Part shown: piece after piece, positions 1-7,933 of the stretch | How the letters are laid out: each line of letters begins with the position of its first letter | Numbering within the stretch: position 1 is the first letter of the stretch | NCBI GenBank assembly: GCA_021846695.1 | Contig: JAJZWN010000039.1 | Coordinates: 1 to 11,625, forward strand | DNA: 11,625 bases | Direction: 5' to 3' | Source of the DNA: Thermoplasmata archaeon | GTDB lineage: Archaea; Thermoplasmatota; Thermoplasmata; Thermoplasmatales; Thermoplasmataceae | Translations under genes and position numbers: made by a program | The notes under the pieces: generated by a model | Database searches by the model: none | Seen by the model: the letters and a program-made list of their open reading frames with translations, nothing else | What the model was told of the DNA's origin: nothing

Positions 1-626
1 TCAAGCATAATATCCAGTTGGGACATCAAAGCTAAAGCGAAAATAAAGGAATCTGGCCTCACGTTGAAATCATAATTCTCATGGTACTCTAATAGTAGTG
101 ACCTGCGTATGGCTATGGAGCTACTGTTGAAATCCGGCCTGATTTTCAGCATAAGCTTCATATTTTTAGTTTTCCTAAAAAACTCAGGTTTCTCACTGTT
201 GTAAATGTAAAGCGTCTTGAAATCAGGCGTTATATAATTTCTGTTTATTTTAATATTATCAGATTCGTCAATAGTATCAAAATTGTTATGGTAATATCCC
301 AGACTTTTCTTTTCCTTGAAAAGATTTGACACATAGCGTATTTTTCCGGGATAAAACATATCATCATCGTCCATGAATATTATAACTTCGCCGGTGGCTA
401 TCTTACAGGCAGCTTTTATGTAATCACTCTGCTTATTATCAGTCATGAGGTCAGCATATACAATTTTGTTGTCATTCAGGAATTTTTCAATTTCAGGGTC
501 TGTATAGCTTTTTATAAGTATAATTTCAGAATCTGTTCCCGAAATTTCCTTCAATAGGAAATCAATTTCCTTATGGATAAAATCAGGCCTCTTGAAATCG
601 AAGATTACTATAGAACTATAAACCAT
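1..626 (-). CDS. GT2-like glycosyltransferase, 3' end beyond left edge
   Basis: An open frame starts at ATG 626-624 and stays open to base 1, giving 208 complete codons with no stop, so the C-terminus lies outside the window. The fold looks like GT-A/family 2. A short first strand (SSIVIFDFKRPDF, from residue 4) is followed by a second strand (EIILIKSYTDPE). A helix with a Cys-Lys pair precedes GEVIIFMDDDDMFYPGK (residues 79-95), in which the Asp run 86-89 is the expected DxD metal and nucleotide-sugar site. No signal peptide or membrane segment is visible, so it is probably cytoplasmic. A TATA box sits about 25 bp before the ATG, which suits a leaderless transcript and supports this start. 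The first strand lacks the usual PxYNxxxxL pattern, so it is a divergent member and its donor and acceptor cannot be guessed. It lies just downstream of the flippase gene on the same strand. Confidence 0.75.
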   Translation of the reverse strand, partial: MVYSSIVIFDFKRPDFIHKEIDFLLKEISGTDSEIILIKSYTDPEIEKFLNDNKIVYADLMTDNKQSDYIKAACKIATGEVIIFMDDDDMFYPGKIRYVSNLFKEKKSLGYYHNNFDTIDESDNIKINRNYITPDFKTLYIYNSEKPEFFRKTKNMKLMLKIRPDFNSSSIAIRRSLLLEYHENYDFNVRPDSFIFALALMSQLDIML

Positions 627-645
627 TGTTCTGCAAAATGGCAAA

Positions 646-660
646 CCTTTTAAAAATATT
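646..660 (-). promoter_or_regulatory. TATA-box promoter of the left-edge glycosyltransferase
   Basis: Read on the minus strand, this is AATATTTTTAAAAGG, an archaeal TATA-like element centred about 27 bp before ATG 626. Initiation is therefore predicted at or within a few bases of the start codon. The T5 run inside it also lies just downstream of the flippase stop codon (683-685), so the same bases could act as the U-rich terminator of the flippase transcript. Confidence 0.5.
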
Positions 661-682
661 TGTATTATTTTAATATATCCTT

Positions 683-2221
683 TTATAATTTATTTATCAG
701 CCTGTGAAGCACAGTAAATCTTGAGGGCACCACTGATATTATAAACTTCCTTTCCTCTGTTCCTATTAATTTCATGTATTTAATTTCAAATAAGTATATA
801 CCAATTCCCAGTATTATAAGCAGTACCTCTGAATATATATTATATGGAACAAGGAACTGCACACCGAATATTATAATAAATAACATAACAGATGCTACCC
901 ATATTTTCAGTACAGTATGCATATCATAGTTCGATATTCCAAGTTTTCTGGCATAAGTATAAATTATTATGAAATTTACAGTTGTCATTGATGAATATGC
1001 AATACCGGCACCTATGATATTATAATGTGGTATCAGTATTATTGATAATATTATATTGGATAATAATGCAGCACCTGATGAAAATACAAAAACCCTGCTT
1101 TTCTGGACACTTTTCACAGCCGATGCAAGTATTACCGTGCCAATAAATAAGGATGTTACAAACATTATAATTATAAGTGGGACGTATGCTATTACATATG
1201 ATGGTCCCGCAAATATGTATAAAGTAATTCTTGAGATTGCGGCTATCCCCATGGCACCGGGAATATAGATCAGCGATGAAATGTTCAGGAGCATTCTTAC
1301 GGTATCCCTGAATCCAGTTCTGTCATCCAGGGAAAAATATTCAGATAGTTTGGGAATCAGAAGATTAGATATAGGCATTGTGAGCACCGCTGCAACACTG
1401 GCTATTACCAGTGCATAATTGTATATTCCCAGATATGAAAGGTTGATAAAATATGATACTATAATTCTATCTATATAGGTTCCGCTGGTGGTCATTATTG
1501 ATGAGAAAAATATTGGAAACGAATATAAAACCAGCGTTGCAAATGGCTCGATTTTTTCAATTTTACCGGTTTCCCCTAGCATTCTGTAGGAATGAAACAG
1601 CAATGAAATATATACACCCGCATTTATGAAATCTGCTACTGATACGCCTATTATTACGTAAATAGCAGATCTGAAAATAAATAAGAGCGCAATTGGAATA
1701 ATATATGATGATATGTTAACAAAGAGATATCCCGAGGAATATTTTCTATACTGTTTTAACCCGAGAAGCATTGATGAAAATATGTTCATCAGTATGGCAC
1801 CTGCTATTGCAATTCCGGATATTCTTATAAATGTAATAAAATACAGGGAGTGGAATAATACTTCGGCTATGTAAGGTGCAATGGCAAATATCACCACATA
1901 TGCTAGTACTGCAGATAGGCAGGCAAATAGCCCTGTTTTCCTGATTAGAGATCTCACGTTCCCGTAGTTGCCCCGGGATAGATGGAATGATACAAAATGC
2001 TCGATTCCGGCTGAAAACCCTACCACAAAAAATACGGAAAATATGCTGATCAATGCGTATATAAGGGATATTGAACCAACAAGAGTTGTTGAGAGCAGAT
2101 GGGCTATGATGAAATAAAACAGTGTTGAAAAGATGAACATGGAAATTACTGCTGAATACTGCAATGCAATTCCTGATTCAAAGGATTCGGATTGATTTTT
2201 CAATATCCGTGAATATTGCAC
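683..2221 (-). CDS. Wzx-like polysaccharide flippase (MOP superfamily)
   Basis: A 512-residue integral membrane protein with about 14 predicted helices (roughly 21-41, 47-70, 95-116, 127-152, 164-184, 187-208, 228-246, 262-283, 310-335, 344-366, 376-396, 400-421, 437-457, 463-480). This is the length and layout of Wzx/RfbX-type exporters, which move polyprenyl-linked oligosaccharides from the inner to the outer face of the membrane. The stretch TYIDRIIVSYF (248-258) followed by LGIYNYALVIASV (264-276) is the recognisable Wzx signature in mid-protein. The start is GTG (rc of cac 2219-2221). It precedes the first helix by 20 mostly polar residues, and no in-frame ATG occurs before residue 28, which is already inside the helix. 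It is divergent from the GT2 at 2279 and shares a TATA box with it. The substrate is unknown, but the glycosyltransferases around it imply a lipid-linked surface glycan or an N-glycan precursor. Confidence 0.88.
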   Translation of the reverse strand: MQYSRILKNQSESFESGIALQYSAVISMFIFSTLFYFIIAHLLSTTLVGSISLIYALISIFSVFFVVGFSAGIEHFVSFHLSRGNYGNVRSLIRKTGLFACLSAVLAYVVIFAIAPYIAEVLFHSLYFITFIRISGIAIAGAILMNIFSSMLLGLKQYRKYSSGYLFVNISSYIIPIALLFIFRSAIYVIIGVSVADFINAGVYISLLFHSYRMLGETGKIEKIEPFATLVLYSFPIFFSSIMTTSGTYIDRIIVSYFINLSYLGIYNYALVIASVAAVLTMPISNLLIPKLSEYFSLDDRTGFRDTVRMLLNISSLIYIPGAMGIAAISRITLYIFAGPSYVIAYVPLIIIMFVTSLFIGTVILASAVKSVQKSRVFVFSSGAALLSNIILSIILIPHYNIIGAGIAYSSMTTVNFIIIYTYARKLGISNYDMHTVLKIWVASVMLFIIIFGVQFLVPYNIYSEVLLIILGIGIYLFEIKYMKLIGTEERKFIISVVPSRFTVLHRLINKL

Positions 2222-2250
2222 TGATTTAAAAAACTATTGAATAAATGAAA

Positions 2251-2260
2251 TTTATATAAA
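2251..2260. promoter_or_regulatory. Palindromic TATA box shared by two divergent genes
   Basis: TTTATATAAA is a perfect 10-bp palindrome in the 57-bp gap between the GTG of the flippase (2221, minus) and the ATG of the GT2 gene (2279, plus). Its centre is about 23 bp from the ATG and about 34 bp from the GTG, so initiation 25 bp away in either direction would give a leaderless plus transcript and a minus transcript with a leader of around 8-10 nt. The purine-rich flank ATGAAA on the plus side resembles a BRE, whereas the other flank reads AGTTTG on the minus strand, so rightward transcription is probably favoured. No second good TATA element is visible in the gap. Confidence 0.55.
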
Positions 2261-2278
2261 CAAACTCTATAGGGAATT

Positions 2279-3061
2279 ATGCTGTTTATCTATGGCACTG
2301 TGTACAACTCAAGAAATCGAATACTTCAATCACTGGATTCAGTTATGAAAATAAATATTGAGAAACGGATTTTTATTATTGATAATTACTCCACTGATGG
2401 AACATATGAAATCCTGCGTGATAACGGAGATAAATACAATTTAATGGTTAAACAGGAAAAATGCACCAGGGGGTGGGGAAGGCATCTGGCCATTGATATG
2501 GCTGAACAGTACGCCACGGAAGAGGATATCTTCTTCTTTATAGACCTGGATACCGTTTATAATCAGGAGTTTGTTAGATTAATTGAATTCGGTTATAAGA
2601 ATATAGATAAAAATACTGTTTTTCTGGATAACCATCTATGTTACTATGAGGCAAACCATCGGGTACAGTGGCGTAATCTCACTGCTGCCGAGGATGTTGA
2701 AAGGGAGGCGAGGTTCATATCACTGGGCTATAAATTAACTTACCCTGATCGTAAAATTATCTATGAAGAAAATGAGAAGGTTTCCTTTGACAGGGAGAAG
2801 AGATATGCACACGGCAGGGAGTACTACAAAAGAAAAATGAGATCTTACCAGGACTATATAAGGGGTGCTGGATGCAATAACATCAGGAATATGATGTTTT
2901 ATATGGGGAACGCCAGGGTACGAAAGAGATTCTACATATTTTATCTTTCAATATATTTATATGTTAAAATGTTCAAGGAGATTTATAACTATTATAATAA
3001 TTCTGATAAAACAAATATTGAATTAATAAGGGAAAAATCCGTATTCATCCCTGTGAACTGA
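2279..3061 (+). CDS. Family 2 glycosyltransferase
   Basis: 260 residues with a GT-A fold. The first strand MLFIYGTVYNSRNRI begins at residue 1. IFIIDNYSTDGT (31-42) is the nucleotide-binding strand, with Asp35 where VDDGSTDGT normally lies. FFFIDLDTVYN (85-95) carries the DxD metal site, Asp89-x-Asp91. The ED pair in LTAAEDVEREAR (134-145) is a plausible catalytic-base region. The middle and end are rich in Arg, Lys and Tyr, with no clear transmembrane helix beyond a weak aromatic patch (217-232). It is probably a cytoplasmic or membrane-associated transferase. The ATG lies at the predicted transcription start set by the shared TATA box, and the catalytic fold begins immediately, so an earlier start is not needed. 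It is the first plus-strand gene opposite the flippase and is followed after 59 bp by a DUF2079 gene with its own TATA box. The sugar specificity cannot be read from the sequence. Confidence 0.85.
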   Translation: MLFIYGTVYNSRNRILQSLDSVMKINIEKRIFIIDNYSTDGTYEILRDNGDKYNLMVKQEKCTRGWGRHLAIDMAEQYATEEDIFFFIDLDTVYNQEFVRLIEFGYKNIDKNTVFLDNHLCYYEANHRVQWRNLTAAEDVEREARFISLGYKLTYPDRKIIYEENEKVSFDREKRYAHGREYYKRKMRSYQDYIRGAGCNNIRNMMFYMGNARVRKRFYIFYLSIYLYVKMFKEIYNYYNNSDKTNIELIREKSVFIPVN

Positions 3062-3088
3062 ATTTGGTCGGCATGGGTCTTGATAAGT

Positions 3089-3098
3089 GTTAAATATA
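3089..3098 (+). promoter_or_regulatory. TATA-box promoter of the first DUF2079 gene
   Basis: GTTAAATATA lies in the 59-bp gap after the GT2 stop codon, centred about 27 bp before ATG 3121. That spacing fits initiation at the start codon (leaderless mRNA). No Shine-Dalgarno sequence precedes the ATG. Confidence 0.5.
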
Positions 3099-3120
3099 GA
3101 TATTTTATTAGGATTTAATA

Positions 3121-4791
3121 ATGGAAAGACGGTGGAGAGAAAGATTAAATTATTTTATTACAATGAATAAATACACCGCAACCGCATTCATTATCTCTTT
3201 AATTTTTGCTGTTATATTCTCAGTATTTTCTATAGTTCAGTATTATTCAGTGGGCACCTCTGCATACGATCTCGGAATAAATGCACAGGATCTTTGGGCA
3301 TTTATCCATACAGGGAGTTTTTACACGCCACTTCTAAATGAAAATATATTTGTTCAACATTTTACTATATTCAAATTTATACAGGTTCCATTATATTATT
3401 TATTTCCCTCACCAATTACCTTGATGATTTTTGAGGATGTATTCATAGCACTTGCAGGATATGTTGTTTATCTTATATCTACTGAAATACTGAAACATAA
3501 GATAAATTCTAGAAAAATATTATTCATGGTATCCCTGATTTTCTTAATCTCCTATGAAATGTCACCTTATGTTCAGAGCCTGGTATCTTTTCCATTTCAT
3601 AACATGGCGTTCCTTCCATTTTTCTTTCTTTTGGCCTTCTACTCTTTCATAACAGAAAAGAGGGCTTTACAGTTAGTTTCTATTATATTTATTATATCAT
3701 TGCATGCGAACTTTGTCTATATAGTTGCAATTCTCCTTATTTATGAATTATTTTACCTTCACACAGAGAACGGCCGAAAAATAAAAATATGGTTGTCAAG
3801 GAGTTCAAGGATCGGTGGTGTAAAGGATTTTGCTATTATGGTTATTTTCATAGTATTGCTATTTGGCTACCTCATCATGGCTGGAATAATCAAGTTGCAT
3901 ATTGCCGGAATAACATCATATTCACTTATACCATCAACGGGTGAATCAGGTACTGCTGTGAGTTCGCCAGTGGCACTTATATTATTGCTGTTCACAAAGC
4001 CCGGTGAATTTGCTTCCATAATAGGAACAAACCACGGTATGAAAATATTTTATCTTAACTTTATGTTTCAAAGCCTTGGATACATACCCTTATTTTCACC
4101 ATTATCACTTATCATGGATATTCCATATGTACTGTATGCTATGCCATCCTCATATTCCTCCTATTACCAGCTTGGATACCAGTATTCTGCCATGATTACA
4201 GGAGCACTGTATATATCCGGCATAATAGGATTTTACAATATAATCAGGTTATACTACTATATAAAAAAGAAATTGAATACCGATACAGTGGAAAAAATTC
4301 ATATGCGTTTTGATAGGACTATCAAAGAGAAAAATATTGTTGGCTTGTGCGTAATAATATTAATTGTTGTTATACTTATAATGATGCCTTTTGGATTGCT
4401 ATCACCCACGCAAATAGAACAATCCCCACATGGCAGTGTCATGAATGACATTTTTAAAGAGCATTTATCTGGAACACCTGCATATCTTTCTAATCTCTCT
4501 GGAAGCATTCCCCAGAGTTCGTACATACTTACCGAAAATACACTTATGCCCTATTTCAGCAACCATTTACACATATATGCTACCCCGTGGAGCCCGGGAT
4601 ATTTTCAGAATATTTCACGTTTTCAATACATTGTAATTATGAACAATTCTGTATGGGCAAAAATAGGCGGCAACCAATCTTTACAGCATATTGTTAATTC
4701 TTCACTGGAAAATAAAACATTCAATATTGTTGGGCAATATAAAAAAGGAAATATTCTGGTACTGGAGAATGTTATGAAAGAAAACCAGTAA
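3121..4791 (+). CDS. DUF2079 membrane protein with sequon-rich tail
   Basis: 556 residues with roughly nine to eleven hydrophobic helices, beginning at 18-40 and ending at about 405-426, then a soluble C-terminal domain of about 130 residues. DUF2079 signatures visible are YDLGINAQDLW (49-59) in the first outer loop, VQHFTIFKFIQVPLYYLFPSP (78-98), FHNMAFLPFF (159-168) and the helix start YQLGYQYSAMITG (349-361). DUF2079 proteins resemble GT-C glycosyltransferases, which take sugar from a polyprenyl phosphate outside the cell, with an acidic first-loop residue (here Asp50 or Asp57) near the active site; this role is inferred, not proven. The C-terminal domain has the family's IPQSSYILTENTLMPYFS element (463-480) and holds six N-x-S/T sequons (N458, N497, N508, N518, N526, N531), while residues 1-457 hold none. 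A TATA box about 27 bp before the ATG supports the start. The gene is convergent with the GT4-GT2 fusion gene. Confidence 0.85.
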   Translation: MERRWRERLNYFITMNKYTATAFIISLIFAVIFSVFSIVQYYSVGTSAYDLGINAQDLWAFIHTGSFYTPLLNENIFVQHFTIFKFIQVPLYYLFPSPITLMIFEDVFIALAGYVVYLISTEILKHKINSRKILFMVSLIFLISYEMSPYVQSLVSFPFHNMAFLPFFFLLAFYSFITEKRALQLVSIIFIISLHANFVYIVAILLIYELFYLHTENGRKIKIWLSRSSRIGGVKDFAIMVIFIVLLFGYLIMAGIIKLHIAGITSYSLIPSTGESGTAVSSPVALILLLFTKPGEFASIIGTNHGMKIFYLNFMFQSLGYIPLFSPLSLIMDIPYVLYAMPSSYSSYYQLGYQYSAMITGALYISGIIGFYNIIRLYYYIKKKLNTDTVEKIHMRFDRTIKEKNIVGLCVIILIVVILIMMPFGLLSPTQIEQSPHGSVMNDIFKEHLSGTPAYLSNLSGSIPQSSYILTENTLMPYFSNHLHIYATPWSPGYFQNISRFQYIVIMNNSVWAKIGGNQSLQHIVNSSLENKTFNIVGQYKKGNILVLENVMKENQ

Positions 4792-4813
4792 ATTGTTGGA
4801 TTCGCATTGGTCC

Positions 4814-4819
4814 TTTTTT
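4814..4819 (+). terminator. T-tract terminator after the first DUF2079 gene
   Basis: A T6 run within TCCTTTTTTATCC lies 23 bp after the stop codon at 4789-4791, in the 56-bp gap between two convergent genes. U-rich tracts without a stem are the usual archaeal transcription terminators. No comparable T run is seen on the minus strand here for the convergent fusion gene. Confidence 0.4.
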
Positions 4820-4847
4820 ATCCGGGAGATTAACATACGTTGTATAG

Positions 4848-6734
4848 TTATATTTTCCATTTTGCCCTGTTATATTCCTTATAATAGGTTAATATTTCCC
4901 TGGAATACATCATAACTGTTTTTGGATAATTATTAATAATCTTGGATTCCCCTGTTGGTCTGCTTTTCATTTCTATGGGTATTTCCCTAATGCTCCTGAT
5001 TTTATTATTGAATACCAACATATATAAAAGTGGTTTATACATGGATTTGTATGGTTTAAGGTTGGCAAGCATTTCCCTGCGGCACAGGAAATATCCGGAG
5101 AGTGGGTCTTTGACTCTGGCAGTAAAGGGAAACATTGTGTGTGCTATCACTGTTGCAACCCTGCTTATAATCTGCCTGTTGTATTCCCAGTTATTTCTTG
5201 AACCCACAATGTAACGTGAACCTATAATTACTGGATATCCCTGATTAAATTTCTCAACAAAGTCAGTGATATATTCCACGGGATGCTGCAGGTCACAGTC
5301 CATTACCAGAATATATGGATTTATTGCAATCCTGGCTCCTGCTATCTGTGCATTCTGGGTACCCATCTTTTTATTGCGCTCTATAAGATTGATACTAATT
5401 CTGGCCTTTGGGTTCCTGTAGTTCCGGATAATTTCTACTGTGCCATCTGTGCTGCCATCGTCGACTATCACGATTTCGTTAATACTATCCAGATGGTTAT
5501 GCTCTACAGTTATGAATATCTGATCTAACCAGGCCTTTATGTTTCCCGCCTCATTAAGTGAGGCAGTGACTATGCTTATTTTTTCTTCAGAATTAACATT
5601 TTCAAAGAGGCTTGAAACTGCACTGCCTATGTCCCTGTTAAAATATTCGAAGCTTTGTTTTTTAATTTCAGCCTTCAGGAAAGCATAGGAAACAGGATTA
5701 TGTTCTTTCATATATCTGTATTTCTCAATAAAGTTGGTAATTGTTGCCAGTTTCACCTTTCTGACCATTTTCACATTCTTTGAAATTCCATCAGGTACTT
5801 CTGGTGAGGAATAAATATTTGTGGATAAAACCGGAAGCCCCGATAATGGTGCCTCCAGATATGCCGCATTTAATGGCTCATACCTGGATAGGTTGATCAT
5901 AACATCAGAGGATGCCAGGAGAGAATACTTCAGACTTTCATCAGGACTGTGAATAAGTTTAACATTGGGAAACCGGGATAGCCTTTTGAGGTAATTCCTT
6001 GTATTTTCCCTGTAAGAAATAATAACAAATGTTATGTCCTTTGATTTTTTTACAGCCCTGGTGATTATTCTGTTCCACCTAACTGATGGAATTTCGTAAT
6101 TTAAAATAACTGTGTAGTTTTTCCCAGCATGGGTATAATATTTATTATAATCCAGATTATTTAGCGTCATATTAAATAAAATACTCTGAGGTACACCTAA
6201 ATTCCTGTAAAATTCCACCTGATAATTATTCTGGGCATGTATCTTGAGATCTATCCTGTTCAGGTATGGAAAAACAATACTGTTCAACATACCTATAACA
6301 GGTTTTTCCAGAAATTTCCTGTTCAGATACTCAAAGTATGTTCCCTGATTGCCAAGAATGATTAAAGGATGCTTGCCATTTCTGTAAAAATATTTTGACA
6401 TTTTTGCGAAGAGAATATCAGGATTTGTAAAGTAATATAAATCGTAGCCTAACAATTCTTTATAAAAAAGATCGAAGGAAAACAGTCCGATAAGGCCAAC
6501 AGACCTGCCATTGGTGATCTTAATAAAGGTTTTTCTGGCAAACATATCCATTCTGAATATGCTGCTATTTATTTTATATGGTAAATTGGTATCATTATTT
6601 TTATCATAATCTGGAGGGATGAATATAGTTACCTCATATCCCTGCTTGCCCAGGGCATCAGCCAGCTGGACTACGTTTCTTTCCGCAATTCCGTTTAAAT
6701 GCAGGTTTGATGAACCTATTATTGCCGCTTTCAT
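4848..6734 (-). CDS. GT4-GT2 fusion glycosyltransferase
   Basis: 628 residues with two complete glycosyltransferase domains. Residues 1-375 are GT-B, family 4. They contain an N-terminal Rossmann strand with the HLNGIAERNVVQLADALGKQ helix (12-31), and the C-terminal donor site YEPLNAAYLEAPLSGLPVLS (285-304) carrying the EX7E pair Glu286/Glu294. After a short linker ending NSEEK, residues 385-628 are GT2 of the DPM1-like kind: ISIVTASLNEAGN, IVDDGSTDGT (423-432), DCDLQHP (479-485) with the metal-binding DxD, DPLSGYFLCRR (543-553) and RPTGESKI (592-599). No C-terminal helices are present, so it resembles soluble, membrane-associated polyprenyl-phosphate sugar synthases. It may carry out two consecutive steps, or make a lipid-phosphate sugar and use another donor; this is inference. 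The start ATG 6734 sits about 31 bp downstream of a TATA box. Neither domain is broken. It is convergent with the DUF2079 gene and divergent from the next GT4 gene. Confidence 0.88.
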   Translation of the reverse strand: MKAAIIGSSNLHLNGIAERNVVQLADALGKQGYEVTIFIPPDYDKNNDTNLPYKINSSIFRMDMFARKTFIKITNGRSVGLIGLFSFDLFYKELLGYDLYYFTNPDILFAKMSKYFYRNGKHPLIILGNQGTYFEYLNRKFLEKPVIGMLNSIVFPYLNRIDLKIHAQNNYQVEFYRNLGVPQSILFNMTLNNLDYNKYYTHAGKNYTVILNYEIPSVRWNRIITRAVKKSKDITFVIISYRENTRNYLKRLSRFPNVKLIHSPDESLKYSLLASSDVMINLSRYEPLNAAYLEAPLSGLPVLSTNIYSSPEVPDGISKNVKMVRKVKLATITNFIEKYRYMKEHNPVSYAFLKAEIKKQSFEYFNRDIGSAVSSLFENVNSEEKISIVTASLNEAGNIKAWLDQIFITVEHNHLDSINEIVIVDDGSTDGTVEIIRNYRNPKARISINLIERNKKMGTQNAQIAGARIAINPYILVMDCDLQHPVEYITDFVEKFNQGYPVIIGSRYIVGSRNNWEYNRQIISRVATVIAHTMFPFTARVKDPLSGYFLCRREMLANLKPYKSMYKPLLYMLVFNNKIRSIREIPIEMKSRPTGESKIINNYPKTVMMYSREILTYYKEYNRAKWKI

Positions 6735-6760
6735 ACAGTTTTGTTATAATTAAAAGAGAC

Positions 6761-6770
6761 TATATATAAG
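6761..6770 (-). promoter_or_regulatory. TATA-box promoter of the GT4-GT2 fusion gene
   Basis: On the minus strand this reads CTTATATATA, centred about 31 bp before ATG 6734. Initiation is expected some 6 nt before the start codon, so the leader would be very short and have no ribosome binding site. It lies in the 125-bp divergent gap 6735-6859. Confidence 0.5.
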
Positions 6771-6830
6771 TTCGCAAATTGTTGTTAATTATCAGACAAT
6801 GCATTTAAACTCGTTCAGGTAGGTAATTAT

Positions 6831-6838
6831 GTTTTTAT
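6831..6838 (+). promoter_or_regulatory. Weak TATA-like element before the GT4 gene
   Basis: GTTTTTAT is centred about 25 bp before GTG 6860, the spacing of a leaderless promoter, but it is a poor TATA match. A better element, CATTTAAACT (6802-6811), is about 54 bp upstream and would give a leader of about 29 nt without a Shine-Dalgarno sequence. Which one is used cannot be decided from the sequence. Confidence 0.25.
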
Positions 6839-6859
6839 CAGCGTTTTAAATGTACCTGT

Positions 6860-7903
6860 GTGGTTACATATATAACACTGGATTCAACAATAACAGGGGT
6901 TGGGAAATATGCATACGATATATATAATCTCATGAAGCCTGATAGCAGTATAATACAGATAATATTCAACCGGAAGTATATTGATAATAATTACAGGAAT
7001 CCAGTTCTTGGAACCAAATATCCAGTTTTAAATTATTTCCTTTCAGGGATTGTATACAGGGATATTATAAGGAAAGTCAATTCTATGGAGGGAATAGTAC
7101 ATATTACATCACAGACAATAAAGCCGGTTTTCAGTGCTAGGAATCTGGTGGTTACTGTACATGACATCATGGCATCACAGGGGAATATTAAAACAGATTC
7201 AATTCAGGAATCGCTTAAAAAAATTTATATGAACCGGTATCTCAAAGCTTATATGAACTATGAGAATATTATAACAGTTTCAAATAAGGTAAAATCAGAG
7301 ATACTTGAAACCTTCAATGTGGATGGAAACAGAATTGCCGTAATTCCCCCACATGTCCCGGAATATTTTTATCACCTGGATAACAAGGTTAAATTGCGTG
7401 AAAAGCTGGGGCTCCCACTGGACAAAATTCTTATCCTGTCTGTTTCCTCTGCCCAGCCCAGAAAAAACCTCGGTATGGTTAAAAAAGTGGTAGAGGAGCT
7501 GGGCAATGGCTATGCCCTTGTACGTATTGGACACCCTGTAGGAAATTCTATTACATACAATAATGTGGATCAAGCTACCATAAATGAAATATACAATGCC
7601 TGCGACCTGCTCTACTTTCCTACGCTCATGGAGGGGTTTGGATATCCTGTTGTGGAAGCCTTTAAAACAGGTCTGCCTGTTGTTTCATCGGACATCGATA
7701 TTATAAGGGAGGTATCTTCCGGGGCAGCAGTGCTGGTTGACCCAGAAAATCTTCAGGAAAATATAAGGGCCATAAAGGGAATCATGGAAGATAAGGACTC
7801 TTTAATTGAGAAGGGCTATAATGTATCAAGGAAATACAGTGCACATAATGTAAGGGAGAAGCTGGTGAATTACTATAATGGCATAATGGATTATTCACAA
7901 TAA
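6860..7903 (+). CDS. Family 4 glycosyltransferase
   Basis: 347 residues with a GT-B fold and no membrane segments, so cytoplasmic. Near the N-terminus ITGVGKYAYDIYNLM (11-25) is the acceptor-side glycine-rich turn and helix. VVTVHDIMA (97-105) is the usual strand at the end of the N-terminal domain. SVSSAQPRKNLGMVKKV (194-210) provides the basic phosphate-binding pair Arg201/Lys202. MEGFGYPVVEAFKTGLPVVS (257-276) is the donor-sugar site with EX7E residues Glu258/Glu266. It transfers a sugar from a nucleotide donor with retention, as in mannosyl- or glucosyltransferases of glycan assembly; the exact sugar is not readable. The start is GTG: an in-frame stop (6824-6826) lies upstream and no in-frame ATG falls between them. 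ATG 6850 is in another frame and leads to a stop after about 25 codons. The next gene follows after 30 bp and may be cotranscribed. Confidence 0.87.
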   Translation: MVTYITLDSTITGVGKYAYDIYNLMKPDSSIIQIIFNRKYIDNNYRNPVLGTKYPVLNYFLSGIVYRDIIRKVNSMEGIVHITSQTIKPVFSARNLVVTVHDIMASQGNIKTDSIQESLKKIYMNRYLKAYMNYENIITVSNKVKSEILETFNVDGNRIAVIPPHVPEYFYHLDNKVKLREKLGLPLDKILILSVSSAQPRKNLGMVKKVVEELGNGYALVRIGHPVGNSITYNNVDQATINEIYNACDLLYFPTLMEGFGYPVVEAFKTGLPVVSSDIDIIREVSSGAAVLVDPENLQENIRAIKGIMEDKDSLIEKGYNVSRKYSAHNVREKLVNYYNGIMDYSQ

Positions 7904-7904
7904 A

Positions 7905-7914
7905 ACATATTAAT
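7905..7914 (+). promoter_or_regulatory. Possible TATA element before the second DUF2079 gene
   Basis: ACATATTAAT lies immediately after the GT4 stop codon (7901-7903), centred about 25 bp before ATG 7934. The spacing fits a leaderless promoter, but the match is modest and the 30-bp gap would also allow readthrough from the GT4 gene. Confidence 0.35.
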
Positions 7915-7933
7915 ACTACTGCTATCTACATTA

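Noticed and set aside
120..600. Several near-copies of a TTGAAATC-AGGC type motif inside the left-edge gene, suggesting a repeat array
   Set aside because: Spacing is irregular, copies differ, and each encodes similar short residues such as RPDF in a coding frame; it does not form a CRISPR or tandem repeat.
1056..1268. A 70-codon plus-strand frame
   Set aside because: It is antisense to membrane helices of the flippase; hydrophobic codons often leave the opposite strand open.
4942..5528. Plus-strand frames of 90 and 81 codons
   Set aside because: They are antisense to the GT2 half of the fusion gene, which has clear motifs on the minus strand.
6850..6930. ATG at 6850 as the start of the GT4 gene or of a leader peptide
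   Set aside because: It is out of frame with the GT4 protein and reaches a stop after about 25 codons; no ribosome binding site or regulatory peptide pattern is visible.
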